The notes beneath the pieces were generated by a model. That model was not told the origin of the DNA. It did not search any database and saw only the letters and a list, made by a program, of their open reading frames with translations. A stretch of 64,000 nt of DNA from Ulva prolifera. Its lineage: Eukaryota > Chlorophyta > Ulvophyceae > Ulvales > Ulvaceae. The position numbers and the translations under genes were made by a program. The stretch covers positions 3,755,994 to 3,819,993 of the forward strand of contig CM041197.1 of the NCBI GenBank assembly GCA_023078555.1, in the 5' to 3' direction. Within the stretch, counting starts at the first letter, position 1; the number at the start of each line of letters is the position of its first letter. Positions 12,543 to 25,785 of the stretch are shown piece after piece.

Positions 12543-15440
12543 ACTGAGACTCTGACATTTCCAGCAACACGGTGACTGCTGCTGCAGCCATGATCATTGA
12601 CTATTTATCGATGCTGCTGGCGACTCTGACAATTCCAGCAACACTGTAGCTGCTTCTGCAGCCATGATCATTGAAATATTTTTCAATGCTGCTCGCGACT
12701 CTGACAATTCCAGCAACACTGTAGCTGCTTCTGCAGCCATGATCATTGAATGTTTTTCAATGCTACTCGCGACTCTGACAATTCCAGCAATACAGTAGCT
12801 GCTTCTGCAGCCATGATCATTGAATGTTTTTCAATGCTGCTGGCGACTCTGACAATTCCAGCAACACAGTAGCTGCTGTTGCAGCCATGATCATTGAATA
12901 TTTCTATATGCTGCTCGCGACTCTGACAATTCCAGCAACACAGTAGCTGCTTCTGCAGCCATGATCATTGACTATTTATCGATGCTGCTGGCGACTCTGA
13001 CATTTCCCGCAATACAGTAGCTGCTTCTGCAGCCATGATCATTGAATGTTTTTCAATGCTGCTCGCGACTCTGACATTTCCAGCAACACAGTAACTGCTG
13101 CTGCAGCCATGATCATTGAATATTTTTCAATGCTGCTCGCGACTCTGACAATTCCAGCAATACAGTAGCTGCTTCTGCAGCCATGATCATTGAATGTTTT
13201 TCAATGCTGCTCGCGACTCTGACAATTCCAGCAATACAGTAGCTGCTTCTGCAGCCATGATCATTGAATATTTTTCAATGCTGCTGGCGACTCTGACAAT
13301 TCCAGAAACACTGTAGCTACTTCTGCAGCCATGATCATTGAATATTTCAATATGCTGCTCGCGACTCTGACAATTCCAGCAACACAGTAGCTGCTGCTGC
13401 AGCCATGATCATTGACTATTTATCGATGCTGCTGGCGACTCTGACATTTCCCGCAATACAGTAGCTGCTTCTGCAGCCATGATCATTGAATGTTTTTCAA
13501 TGCTGCTCGCGACTCTGACATTTCCAGCAACACAGTAACTGCTGCTGCAGCCATGATCATTGAATATTTTTCAATGCTGCTCGCGACTCTGACAATTCCA
13601 GAAACACTGTAGCTGCTTCTGCAGCCATGATCATTGAATATTTTTCAATGCTGCTCGCGACTCTGACATTTCCAGCAACACAGTAACTGCTGCTGCAGCC
13701 ATGATCATTGAATATTTTTCAATGCTGCTCGCGACTCTGACAATTCCAGCAATACAGTAGCTGCTTCTGCAGCCATGATCATTGAATGTTTTTCAATGCT
13801 GCTCGCGACTCTGACAATTCCAGCAATACAGTAGCTGCTTCTGCAGCCATGATCATTGAATATTTTTCAATGCTGCTGGCGACTCTGACAATTCCAGAAA
13901 CACTGTAGCTACTTCTGCAGCCATGATCATTGAATATTTCAATATGCTGCTCGCGACTCTGACAATTCCAGCAACACAGTAGCTGCTGCTGCAGCCATGA
14001 TCATTGAATATTTCTATATGCTGCTCGCGACTCTGACAATTCCAGCAACACAGTAGCTGCTTCTGCAGCCATGATCATTGACTATTTATCGATGCTGCTG
14101 GCGACTCTGACATTTCCCGCAATACAGTAGCTGCTTCTGCAGCCATGATCATTGAATGTTTTTCAATGCTGCTCGCGACTCTGACATTTCCAGCAACACA
14201 GTAACTGCTGCTGCAGCCATGATCATTGAATATTTTTCAATGCTGCTCGCGACTCTGACAGTTCCAGAAACACTGTAGCTGCTTCTGCAGCCATGATCAT
14301 TTAATGTTTTTCAATGCTGCTGGCGACTCTGACAATTCCAGAAACACTGTAGCTACTTCTGCAGCCATGATCATTGAATGTTTTTCAATGCTGCTCGGAC
14401 TCTGACAATTCCAGCAATACAGTAGCTGCTTCTGCAGCCATGATCATTGAATATTTTTCAACGCTGCTCGCGACTCTGACAATTCCAGAAACACTGTAGC
14501 TGCTGCTGCAGCCATGATCATTGACTATTTATCGATGCTGCTGGCGACTCTGACAATTCCAGCAACACTGTAGCTGCTTCTGCAGCCATGATCATTGAAA
14601 TATTTTTCAATGCTGCTCGCGACTCTGACAATTCCAGCAACACTGTAGCTGCTTCTGCAGCCATGATCATTGAATGTTTTTCAATGCTACTCGCGACTCT
14701 GACAATTCCAGCAATACAGTAGCTGCTTCTGCAGCCATGATCATTGAATGTTTTTCAATGCTGCTGGCGACTCTGACAATTCCAGCAACAATGTAGCTGC
14801 TGCTGCAGCCATGATCATTGACTATTTATCGATGCTGCTCGCGACTCTGACATTTCCAGCAACACTGTAGCTGCTTCTGCAGCCATGATCATTGAATGTT
14901 TTTCAATGCTGCTCGCGACTCTGACAATTCCAGCAATACAGTAGCTGCTTCTGCAGCCATGATCATTGAATGTTTTTCAATGCTGCTGGCGACTCTGACA
15001 ATTCCAGAAACACTGTAGCTACTTCTGCAGCCATGATCATTGAATGTTTTTCAATGCTGCTGGCGACTCTGACAATTCCAGAAACACTGTAGCTACTTCT
15101 GCAGCCATGATCATTGAATATTTCTATATGCTGCTCGCGACTCTGACAATTCCAGCAACACAGTAGCTGCTGCTGCAGCCATGATCATTGAATATTTCTA
15201 TATGCTGCTCGCGACTCTGACTATTCCAGCAACACAGTAGCTGCTGTTGCATCCATGATCATTGAATATTTCTATATGCTGCTCGCGACTCTGACAATTC
15301 CAGCAACACAGTGGCTGCCTCTGCAGCTATGATCATTGACAATTTTTAATGCTGCTCGCGACTATGACAATCTGTTGCTGTTCAGTCAGATAATTGCAGT
15401 GACGCAATGGCTGCTGCTGCAACCTTATGGATTGATCAAT
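12543..15440. repeat. 74-bp satellite array, about 38-39 units
   Basis: The unit contains GCGACTCTGACAATTCCAG, a CTGCTTCTGCAG block and CATGATCATTGA, followed by an AT-rich hairpin (ATTGAATATTTTTCAAT). Successive TGATCATTGA motifs lie at 12591, 12665, 12740 and 12814, spacings of 74, 75 and 74. A rare variant (CATTTCCCGC) recurs at 13001, 13445 and 14111, that is, 6 and 9 units apart, which shows amplification of multi-unit blocks. The last two or three units, from about 15,300, are degenerate. No reading frame crosses the array. Confidence 0.95.
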
Positions 15441-15715
15441 GAATACATGCACATGGCGTGGTGCTTGCCGGACTGGCCAGTCCGACGATACTAGCAACAC
15501 AGTGGCTGCAACCGCTACTTTTGTGATCTATGCCATATCAGGCTGGTCACAATACTGGGCATCTCGGTGGCATCCCCGGCTGATCCCAAGACCGGAGCAC
15601 TGCAGTGTGAATCACTGCTTTGACAGCAAGTGGCACCCATGCACAGACAAATGGCGGGATGAGATATATTGGTAGACTCACAAGCCTGATCGCATGTTAC
15701 AAATATCGAGCTTCT

Positions 15716-18700
15716 ACTGAAGACGATTGGTTGTAACAGTTGGTGAAATACACATGCTTGTGCATGGTATGCAGTGCTCTCTGCATCCTTTTGGAGATAC
15801 GCTTGCCCTTATCAATGTGACTTGGCTGCACTGGGTGCCGCCTTGGGTCACATGCCACAACTGGAACCACCGGAAGATGACTCATGTGCCGCTCAGTCTC
15901 CGGCAAGGTGATCGCGTCTGAGGACACGTTTATGGGATAAGCTGACATCACATTGTCAAACTGTAGTGCAGCGTGCTCACACCGAGTGACTGTGTTTCCC
16001 CCGTTCACTGCCCGCAAGAGGTCCGTACTGGACTTCGTCCAGACCCCAGACCCCTCCAGCGCTCGAAAGACCTTTCGCCCGAGTGCAGCTGTTGCCCACT
16101 TTGGGGTGATCTTGAACCCGACATCAGTCCCCTTGCGGACCTCGCATATTGCCAGCAACACTGACCTGTGCACTGGCAGTCCGCATAGCTCAGCACATCT
16201 ACGTTTGTAAGGTTCCGGGCTGACTCGAGCTTCCACGAAGTACTTGATGTGTGCCAAACAGGGCACAGAATCAGGTTTAACCCTGCAAAACACAGAGCAG
16301 CGTAATGGAACCGGTTGAAATGGAATATGAGGCACTGTAAAGTGCAGGCAGGTTTGGCTATGATCCCAAAGCAGGCCAGTCGTACAGTATACACATGCGC
16401 GGGTCTCAGATGCAGAGCAAGAGCTACTGGTACGCACCTGTCCGCAAACACTTCGGTATACAATCCGGACACGTCCCGCTCGCGGAGGCCACGAAACTCA
16501 TTGCCCGCTGCGTAGACGTAGCCATATATACTTGCCCGCGTGAACCAGTACAGGTCATACATGGCTGCCAAGCGCCTTGGGGTGCACAAGGCATTGCTCT
16601 GGTCAAAGGTCTCTGGTAGGCCACCCTTCAAGCGCGCAGTGGATTCCCCTGCAACCCTCCAGCAATATAGTTACAGGGATGAAAATCACAGCAAGCTGTG
16701 CAGCTGATGCAGCCTATGCTCATCTGCATGCTGAAAGGTTGCCATGATTGCATGCAGCTGATTTTGAGATCAGCTCACTTCAGGCTACTCATTGGTGAGT
16801 GCTCACCATGCAGGCTCGTGCCAGAGCCTCTGAGTATAGGGGACGTACACATAACATCCTTCCGGGGCCAATCGCCGTCGGGATTCAACGCACTCGTGGT
16901 GTACAGATGAAAGCCCAGACAATTACAAGCCTCAATGTAGAACTTGGACTGCCGAGCGTGCTGTGTCAGCCGGTGGCCCACGCCAAGCATCAGTGTCTGC
17001 TCTCGGTGAAGTGTACTTGGAGCATCATGTGCCGGCACAGGCGCATCACCTACAGCTGCATCATGCTGCTGTTGGGGGATCGGCTGGATAGCTGCAGCTG
17101 CGAGGGGCACCCTTGTGGAGGGACCAGCTGCTGCCGAAGGGGTTTGAAGAGCCTCCAAGGCCGCACTGCCCGCGTGTGTGGGATCAGACGCTGTGGACGT
17201 TGCGTTCCTCGGTGGGAGAGGCAGGCCCGGCGCGTCTACCAATGCTGCGTGCACCCACACATGCGCCATTCTGTCCACCAAGTCATTCGCAATGGCCCCT
17301 TCGGCGTTGCAGGTGCAGCGATTCCTGTAAGTGCGATGCCAACATCAGACAACAGGTGGACGGCCATCGCGTCGTGGGGAGCCCACAAACACTGCAGCGG
17401 TGGCACTCATGCATGCTGCTCGGACACACCAGCACATGTATATACATGCCATATATGGCATGCGCATCAATGTAGAAACTCCCAAGCACGCGGCACTATT
17501 CGTCTGAGTACTGCTTTGTATAGGCATTGACGTATCTGTGGTGGATAATTGGTGAAGGGTAGAAGGTCAGACACCCTAGCTCCAAGGTAGCAACCCGAGG
17601 ATGTTGGGAGCCCCATAGAGGATGGAAGAACATGTAGGCATGGCGGGATCAGAGATGGGCAGGTGCGCGCCTGATAGCTAGGCAGGCATCACAGCGGACC
17701 ATGCGCTCCACCCACATGTCATTATCATCAGCTGGGTCCCCCACCAGCCGTGCAAGGTCGGCCATGTGGCCTGCCGCCTGATGAAGCTTGAAGGAAAATG
17801 AAAACTCGTTTGGCTGGTCACGAAAGCTGTGCTCAGCCACAGCGCCGTACGCATGCATGCAGGCCTGCGCCTCCTTGAGGCGGAGGTCCCATGCACATGC
17901 AGACTGCTCGGCCCCGACCCGCGTGAGTGATATGACGCCGTGTCGGAGAAATGCCCTGCACCAGAGTACTAACTGCGGTCTACCTATAGGGGGTACGTCA
18001 GTAGCCAGATCATTACGTGCACTGCAAGCTCGGACACACAGGACAGGCGAAGAACGTGGCAAAGCCGTAGGTAGACAGCACCTCAAATTCACATGCATGG
18101 CTAGATTCGCACCACATTACCAGCAGATTTTCTGGAACCCCGAATTCAATCATATCATGAAAGAGGTATGGCGAGATGCTCTCGAGCCATAATTGCATCT
18201 CCTCGATGGTCATTGGCGCAAGGTGCTCCAAGAAATTCACTGCCGCGCACGAGGGCGTGGTGCGCAGGCGCATGTGCTGAAGCCTTGCCCCGAGAACATG
18301 CCTTGCGTGGACAGGGTGCTCAATGGGCATGACCTGGGCCACGGCTTCATCAGCCGCTTCCCGGTTTGACACAGCGAGCCGTGCAATCAGCAGCATCACA
18401 AAATTCTTCACGATTCCAAGGTATAAAACGTGGTAGGTTGCGAAAGGTGCATGGAAAGTTCTGCTGAAATACGGCAGGCACGCAAACACACATGTACCCT
18501 GACTTCCAATCTGTACACAAAACCGTGCTGCACTGTGGCATACGCATGGCTGGTCGGGATATGGCAGCATGTTGCAATGCATGGGCCCCAGGGGCACAGG
18601 GTTGTACAGAAGCACCAACACCGTACAAGTAGGACACCTGGGCAGCTCCGGCACGAAACTTCTTCATGGCGGCCACGCGAGATCCGGCTTTTTCACATGT

Positions 18701-18979
18701 GGCCAAGCATTCGAAACGCAGCTTGTCGGCACGGCTGTCGCGGGCGGCCTTCTGGTGCTCCGTCATGACAGCGGTCCCCGGTCCATGCACGTGTTTCCCA
18801 CACACGTACGCGCGGACCGATTCCGCTTCGCGCTCATTGGCCGCAACAGGCGCCAACTTTGCAGATACAGCGCCTGCGGACGGTGTGCCGACGCCCGGCC
18901 CCACCGCACAAGATGGAGTTACGGTGGCCAGGCTATCAAACCCGGAGGACATCAAAAACCTGCGAGAATGCACTAGCCC

Positions 18980-19023
<44 letters not shown>

Positions 19024-22000
19024 AACCACTGCAGCCACACGGCAGCATCATCATCATCATCATGCATGTTAGTCAACGACTTGTCCGATCACTGGGGACC
19101 ACGCACCCAAAAAACTTGGTTGCGTTGAATGACCCTTTCTCCCCGAGCAACGTGCAGATGTCACACGGACGCAGACCTGACCATTGGATGTTCTTGAAAA
19201 TCTTGTTTCGCATCGGGCCGTCAGCCATGAGCCCCGTCAATAATACGTACACAGTCAACGTTTTCTTGCCAATGACATTACCTTTGTCATCAAATCGCCA
19301 TGTGGAGACTCGATGCAATCCACCGCAGCCGCCGCTGTCATTCTGATTAGTAAGCGCACCTCCAGCGCCATCGACCAGTGGCGGCATCATGGCTCTCAGC
19401 TCTTTCAATGCTAATTCAAATAAGGAGTCATACACCGAATCCTCACATGGGCCATCGATGATTGCTAGCACAAAGATGTTAAAAGCTTTGGTCGAGTAGG
19501 CTTGGGGCATGTTCTGAATTCTGTGTGACACGCAGACCCGGTGGATGATGTCCGTGGCCAGTGAACGCGCACAAGGTAGATAGCGTATGCATGCATACAA
19601 TGTGAGCACACGCCGACACGTTCGTCGGAGCACCACACATGGAAGCAACCTAAAAGCACTGTGATGCGCTCACCTGAATCCCAGGAGGGTGACTCCGTAC
19701 ACGCGCCGCTTCCAGGGCTGGAAGCCGTCCATGCCCATCTTCAATAACACCAGCGCGGTTTCACTGCCATGCTCAGTGTCAGCAACCCCGGTATCATCAT
19801 GACGCATATGCATGGGTGGAGAGGCAGTCTGCCCGGTCTGAATGAATTGATGTAGAGCAAGATTCTGCTCCTCGGGTGTAAATGAGGCGAATCCGGCAAT
19901 GAAATTCTCTGCAAGGTGGCGCATCCCACCGGAATTAAAGAACGAGCCAGCATTCTCCATCTCGGCAGCGGTGTCCAACTCGCTGAAGGAACGGGCCCAC
20001 TCCCCAGAGATGAAGGCTGTCCGGATGAGATTTGCGATGCCAAAGTAACGCACACATTTTCTTGGATGCAGCACCCCGTTGTTTAGCTTCCTGCTCTCAG
20101 ATACATTCATTGCGGGTGCCACATCGACAAGCAGCTGGTATGTTGTGCAATGCAAAAGATCACTTGACGAGGCAATAGGCTCTGTGTGTACACAAGTAAG
20201 AGAAAAAAATATGTTTAATCTGTAGAGAGCCCAATATGGTGACTGCACAAGTTGCAATGCTTGAAGCAGCAAGCAAGGAATGTCTCGGTGTGATGTCACT
20301 GTGCATGCACATGTTCCAGAATCTAGTGTTGCACAGCGTACCCAGCTGTGTGCCCAGCTGTGTGCCCGAGCACAGCATGACCGTACCTGAAGCGTTCCCG
20401 TTGGCAGCCTGCCACTGGGCACAGGTCGCTGGAAGTTCCTGGATAGTGTGGGTAGATATGGTCGCAGTCCTTGTCCGGGCACATGTGCCGAACTGGTATG
20501 CTGTCGAGTTCAGGCGTGTCTTGAAGCGGTTGCCGGAGCTGCTTTCGTAGCATGTAGAATGTTCGGGGCAGTCTGTGGCCCGGGGGCAAGATGGCTCCTA
20601 AGAGGGAGAGCCAGAACCCGAGCTCCTTGTTGCTGATGCGGTGCTTTCGTTTACCAGCCGCAATACGGCTGACAACCTGCACTATGCCGCCCGAGATGCC
20701 AAGAATTCCATCCGCCATACTGTGGCTGCTGCCGTGTGCCGTGTGCGCTTCACACGCACACCTGTGCATGCTGACATGTGAGGATCAACACAGTTTGCAT
20801 GCAGCTGATACAGCATGCATGCACACGTGTGGCCATCGCACCTCCAGGACAGTGACAGAGCAGGTCGCTGGGCATTCTGTCTCCCAGAGCGGAGCTAGAG
20901 ACGGATGCAGCAGTCCGTCATCGGCGTCCTCCCCAGCATCCTCATCAGTCCCTTCATCCTGTATATCTGCATCAAGGGCGGCGGATCGCGCAACTACCGC
21001 GCACAGAGCCGGCCATGGGCGGCCACAGCGAGTGTACCTTCAGAATGTGGCATATCCAGCGGCAGAAGGCACACCATATAACAACTGTGCTCCGCGGATG
21101 CGGTCGCCCATCTCGGCAACATCACCTGCCGTACTGTCACCTTCCGAAGGCAGCAGCTCCTTTGGGATGTCCGCCACATCATGATGGTTGTCCGTCGGCA
21201 TGCTGTCAAAGTGTGCAGATGGAGCCCCTGTAGAGTCCACAACCTCTGATGTCAGCAGCTCTACAGCAAACTGTGAGAGGTGTAACGACTGTAGGCTTGA
21301 AAGACCTTCAGACATTGACTCATATGTACCGAATATACTGGCATCGGCCTCCGATGCTGCTGCTGCGGCATCGTCAGGTTCCATTTGAAAGCCATCACGC
21401 AGCTCAGTGGAGCTGCATGCACTCATGGATTGATCGTTGCTGCAGCCGTCAGCTTTCTGGATGCTACACCTCATAGTTGCGTCTGCATGTTCTGCATCAG
21501 CATGCATTGTTGCTGGCCCAGCATCAGCTGCAGACGGTGTGATAGACACTGGTGGAGAGACCGTGCGGGAGTCTAGGTGCAAGCCTTCATGACCGGAGTG
21601 TCCAGACACCCGGTCCCTGTCCACATAAGTACTATCATTGTGCGGCGCATTGTTGTCGCCCCGCGGGCGTGACCGACTTCGTTCCTGGATGTTGTTTAGC
21701 TGGGCGTGCAGGGTATCTGCAGCATATGCATGGGATGCCTAAGGGAGAGCATGCCTGCATGGACTACCTGGGGAGGGAGTCAGGTCCCGGCTCTCCCGGG
21801 AGTCTGGGAGGGGAATCCAGTCCCACCAAACACACTCGTGCATCGCATGTGCTAGGCGCCTCTAGCATGTAAGTACAGCTGACAGGCACCCGACGCGTAG
21901 CAAGCAGTCCACATAAACCTTGTATTGGTTTGACTATGCCACGGAGTCTGCACACCGGACGCAGCGTAGTCTCCTCCAATTCTAGTCCTCCACTTGAGCT

Positions 22001-22220
22001 CATGCTCAAGGCTACCCTTCTCGCTGCTGGCCTGGATGTGCTTAGCACGATGCTTTCTGATGTTGTTCCGTGTGATGCCGGTATCACATGCCACACAGTA
22101 CACTACATGCCCGCTGTTGAGCTGACAGTTTGCTACCAACTCTGCAACAGCTGCGTGGCCAACTTTAAACATTCCCACCCGCTCCGATTGAGCATCGGAA
22201 TCGGCTGTGGTGAGCGTCAT
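15716..22220 (-). CDS. Tnp2/CACTA-like transposase, long multi-exon gene
   Basis: Minus-strand coding blocks in consistent order. At 22220-21852 is a C2H2-type zinc finger (YCVACDTGITRNNIRKHRAKH). At 21624-21040 is an acidic linker. At 20769-20323 are LPRTFYMLRKQL and a C-x4-C...C-x4-C block. At about 20190-19670 is the segment ending GMDGFQPWKRRVYGVTLLGF. At 19560-19085 is a block with DGPMRNKIFKNIQWSGLRPCDIC. At about 18950-18013 is a block with FHAPFATYHVLYLGIVKNF. At 18098-17649 is HQAAGHMADLARLVGDP. C-terminal blocks lie at about 17.3-16.8 and 16.6-15.7 kb. This order (zinc region, DG-x-Q...K, 'GPxRN...NG...C-x2-C', 'H-x2-LGIVK', 'H...GHM') is that of Tnp2-type transposases. Poly-G at 18982-19021 falls in a predicted intron. 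I found no terminal inverted repeats for an element carrying this gene. The start and all exon limits are approximate, and it may be broken. Confidence 0.62.
18982..19021. repeat. Poly-G run (40 G)
   Basis: An uninterrupted G tract, followed by a short CAT-repeat at about 19049-19063. It lies between two coding blocks of the minus-strand transposase gene, so it is probably intronic. Such pure G tracts recur in this window, are prone to sequencing error, and their length should not be trusted. Confidence 0.8.
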
Positions 22221-22483
22221 AGTCCCAGCTGTCAGAGAGGAGGCAAGGCTAGTTCATTGAGCAGCACAACTTGTGCATGCTTGTACACACTATGGACCCA
22301 CCTGGCATACAGACAGGCCCCTACAGAGGAACACCACGTTTCCAGGATGCACAGCCCCAAACTACTACCGAGCAAACGTTGCATCAAGGTACATTCGTGC
22401 ACATCGATCGAATGCAGCGGCCTGATTCAATCTGACTGTGGCGCCTCCGTCACTGCACCTCAAGCCACCGCACGCTCGGGATC

Positions 22484-22575
22484 AGCACACGGCACAGTGT
22501 TGCAGTTGCTTCGGGTGAGATTCGGTTTCAGTGTTTGTTTTCTCCCGTTCGCTCTTTTGTAAAGCACACGGCACA
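22484..22575 (+). mobile_element. Short retroposon-like insertion, copy 2
   Basis: A 66-bp segment (22497-22562) is bounded by a perfect 13-bp direct repeat AGCACACGGCACA (22484-22496 and 22563-22575), which looks like a target-site duplication. Its last 43 bp, from ATTCGGTTTCAG to CTCTTTTGTAA, match the insertion at 11557-11601, while its 5' part is longer. This supports a family with a fixed 3' end and variable 5' truncation. Confidence 0.65.
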
Positions 22576-24364
22576 AGCATGACAGACACCTGTGTTGCCC
22601 AATGTCTGTAGCTTCCTGCGGCAGTGAGACGAAACAAGTCGTTGACCTGTCATGGTTGCGAGGCTACATGGGTGCACGCGCACTGGCAGCTGCCTTTGCA
22701 GCTGTGCTCGGCGCCGGCCGTGTGCGCAGCGCGACAGCACGACGGAGAACAGCTGCGGCGCCACTGGCGAACGACGAGCTGGAGCTGGCCGTGGCCGCGT
22801 AGGTCTGTGCTTGCCGCGCCTTACAGCATCTGTAGGTTCCGTTACACATATGCGACGTACAAGTTGCTGCAGCATTACTGCGGAAGACTGAGCGTATAAA
22901 AACAGATCGGATGCTCATTTGATTGCGGTGGGTGGTTTACATTGGATGTCGATGTCGCACGCACGCACGCCCACCATTTTTGAATTGCACGACGCGGCGA
23001 GCGAGTATTTAGCCCCTTCAGAGACCCACGTGGGGAGCCGTGACAGGCTTCGCCATGTGTCTGGTGTGCAGCCATGCAGAGTTGTGAAAATTGTGAATGC
23101 ATTCCTCCGGCGTGCACGCCGATGGCGAGTACTTTTTGCACGAGCTCGAGCATGCGCGACAAGGTGCTGGACACGGCATGGCACACCTCATCGTACTGCC
23201 TAGTATGCACAGGCGATCAGATAACAGGACGTGCGTGTACGTGTGGCAGGTATAGCACGTCTGTAGTGTACCGCTGTTCCGGGACATTTCGCCTGCCCAG
23301 GACAATTGCGCTGCACGTTGATATCTGAGATAGCACATTCGCGCGGTGGACTATTGATTGAATCATTCTGTGACACGTCAATAGCCTTGCTGTGCATTGA
23401 CAAATGCGGTGCGTTTTGCAGGTTTGCCTGTATTATAACGCATTTGGTGGAGTCGTCCTTGCGACGGCGCTGAAGCTGTACCCGTGCTCGATGCAGTGGA
23501 GTATGCCGATCTGCATCTAAGCCTTTTCTCGACAGCAAGAACTACGCAGGTGTGGCGATCGCATCATTGGTCACCTACTCATGCAGCCTTCGTAATGTTG
23601 TTGTGCTTGCTTTTGTGTTTTTGTGTAATGCTTGTCTGGTCATGTTCACTATTCTGTAGTTGACTATGAAAATGTGGCGGTGCCTGTGTGTGTGAGTATG
23701 TGTTGCTGCCGGGTTGGGAACAAACATCGTGGGTAGGTTTGTCAGAAACAGATTGCTCTCCTTTTGACACTATGCCTGCCATAATCACTCTCACACACAC
23801 CCCCATGATGTGTACACCATCACATACCGGTGTAGCACGAGAATATGTGTGTGCCTCTCAAGACCGTGTCCTTTGCAGCCACAGGATCTTGAGTCTTGTG
23901 AGGTTCACATCAGCATAGCCTTTTCTGTGTGCTACGTTCACACATTTATTTTGCCTTGGTGCCACTGTGAGGGCGCACTGCTGCTTGGGCCGGGTGGCAT
24001 GAGGTCATTGGACAGGACCGGCAGTCCCGTCAAAACTGCCTTTCCTGCATTATGTGCCATCGACGGGGCTGTCTCGTCATTGACACGCACTGATCCATAT
24101 TGCCTAAAGCTATTTGTGTTGGTGACCGCCCGAAACCTGTGAGAGCACTGGTGCAAAGCATACATCCCTCCTAGTGCAGGGTCACACATGCGATCCACCT
24201 CGACTCAATCTTCAGACGATTGTTCCATGCTAAGGCCACATCAAGCCATATATTATGGTTTTCCGAGTGATGTAACACCACACAGTACCGCAGTCATCAC
24301 ACTATGTATAGCACGGTAGGTACATCATACATCGCGGCCCTCCTTGTTCAACAAGCGGTAATTT
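22576..24364. other. No recognisable gene
   Basis: Only short overlapping frames without recognised motifs. No tandem structure is obvious by eye. Confidence 0.4.
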
Positions 24365-25275
24365 CACATGTACCACCTCCACAATGGCCGACCAGGCCCT
24401 GCGGATGGGCAGATCAGCTCCTCATAATGTGCCACGGGCCGAAAGGTGACATGCTCGTGACAGCTGCTCACCATCGTGTCTTCCCACTGGGGATGCCACG
24501 AGGGTGAGAGCTGCACCCCATGCCGTGGCGTAGCCTCAATGCTGTGCCAAGATGGCCAGAGCTGCTCACCACCGTGGCTGTTTGAGGTAACACACACCAT
24601 TGCACAAGTCACCCTCACCATAGTGGAGGTTCCAACAGCCCATCATGATTCCATTTCCTTGTTGTGTGCATAGTGGCCACTCGGGCTGCCACAATGGTGA
24701 GAGCTGCACCCCATGCCGTGGCCTGGCATCAATGCGGTGCCATGATGGCCGGAGCCACTCACCACTATGGCTGTTTGAGGTAATGCACACCACTGCAGTA
24801 GTCACCTTCACCATAGTGGAGGTTCCAACTACCCATCATGATTCCATTTCCTCGTTGTGTGCACAGTGGCCGCTGGTGTTGCCACGACGGTGAGAGCTGC
24901 ACCCCATGCCCTGCCTTGGGCTTAATGCAGTCCCACAACGGTCAGAGATGTGCACCACCGTGGATGTTTGAGGTAACGTGCACCATAGCACGTGACATCG
25001 TCACCACAGTAACGTTTCCAAATACCCGTAATGGTTACAATTACATGGTGTACGCACAGTGGCCACTAGTGCTGCCATGATGGTGAGAGCTGCACCCCAT
25101 GGCGTGGCCCGGCCTCAATTCAGTGCCACAATGGTCAGAGCCACTATCCACTGTGGATGTTTGAGGCAATGCACACCATTGCACAAGTCACCCTCACCAT
25201 AGTGGAGGTTCCAACAGCCCATCATGGTTCCAATCACATGTCGCATGCACAATGGCCCAGACACAGCGCCACCTT
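24365..25275. repeat. 193-bp tandem repeat, about 5 units
   Basis: GTGAGAGCTGCACCCCATG recurs at 24504, 24697, 24890 and 25083, an exact 193-bp period each time, within units that also share ACCATAGTGGAGGTTCCAAC and CCATCATG. The fifth unit is partial, and the outermost parts near 24.37 and 25.27 kb are more diverged. Short minus-strand frames across the units repeat the same peptide and are probably by-products of the repeat. Confidence 0.85.
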
Positions 25276-25785
25276 GGTGACAATGTAGTCCGCCATGGCT
25301 GCATTTGGGCCATGTTGGCATGAGAGAGCCGCCACGCCAACGTGGTCCAGTAGTATTCCAAGGCACGATGTGAAGCAGTCCAGCATGGGTTCCAAACCGA
25401 TCCGGGGTGACCCTGTGGGGCGCTGGCCTCCTGCGTGGATTTGCGTAAACCTGCGTGGAACCTGTGCATCCATGATGGATGTGCCCGTCCCCCAACCCCC
25501 CCCTTTCCCTAGTGTGCATGTGGAAGTTCTCTCGGAGCGCGTCGAGTGTTTGGAATGTCCTGTGGGAAGTTGTGCACACGAGAGGTCATGTTAGAGCGAT
25601 CACAGGCGTCATGTGGTGCTTACGTTATGATGGGCCCATGTGTTCGTGGTTACTCATCGATACCTGCTCGAGTCAAGGCCCCTTGCAAGTGCCTCTACAG
25701 GGTACGAGAGGATCAGAACGGGCGATGATGCGGGCAAGGGACCTGCCGTGACATGCAGACATGAGCTTTTTGTGCAAGGGGTCTT

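Noticed and set aside
9066-15440. Possible CRISPR array
   Set aside because: The repeats are contiguous tandem units without unique spacers, in a eukaryotic context.
18350-19063. Poly-proline / poly-methionine tract in a frame on the minus strand
   Set aside because: It is produced by the poly-G run and the CAT repeat, and fits an intron between transposase exons better.
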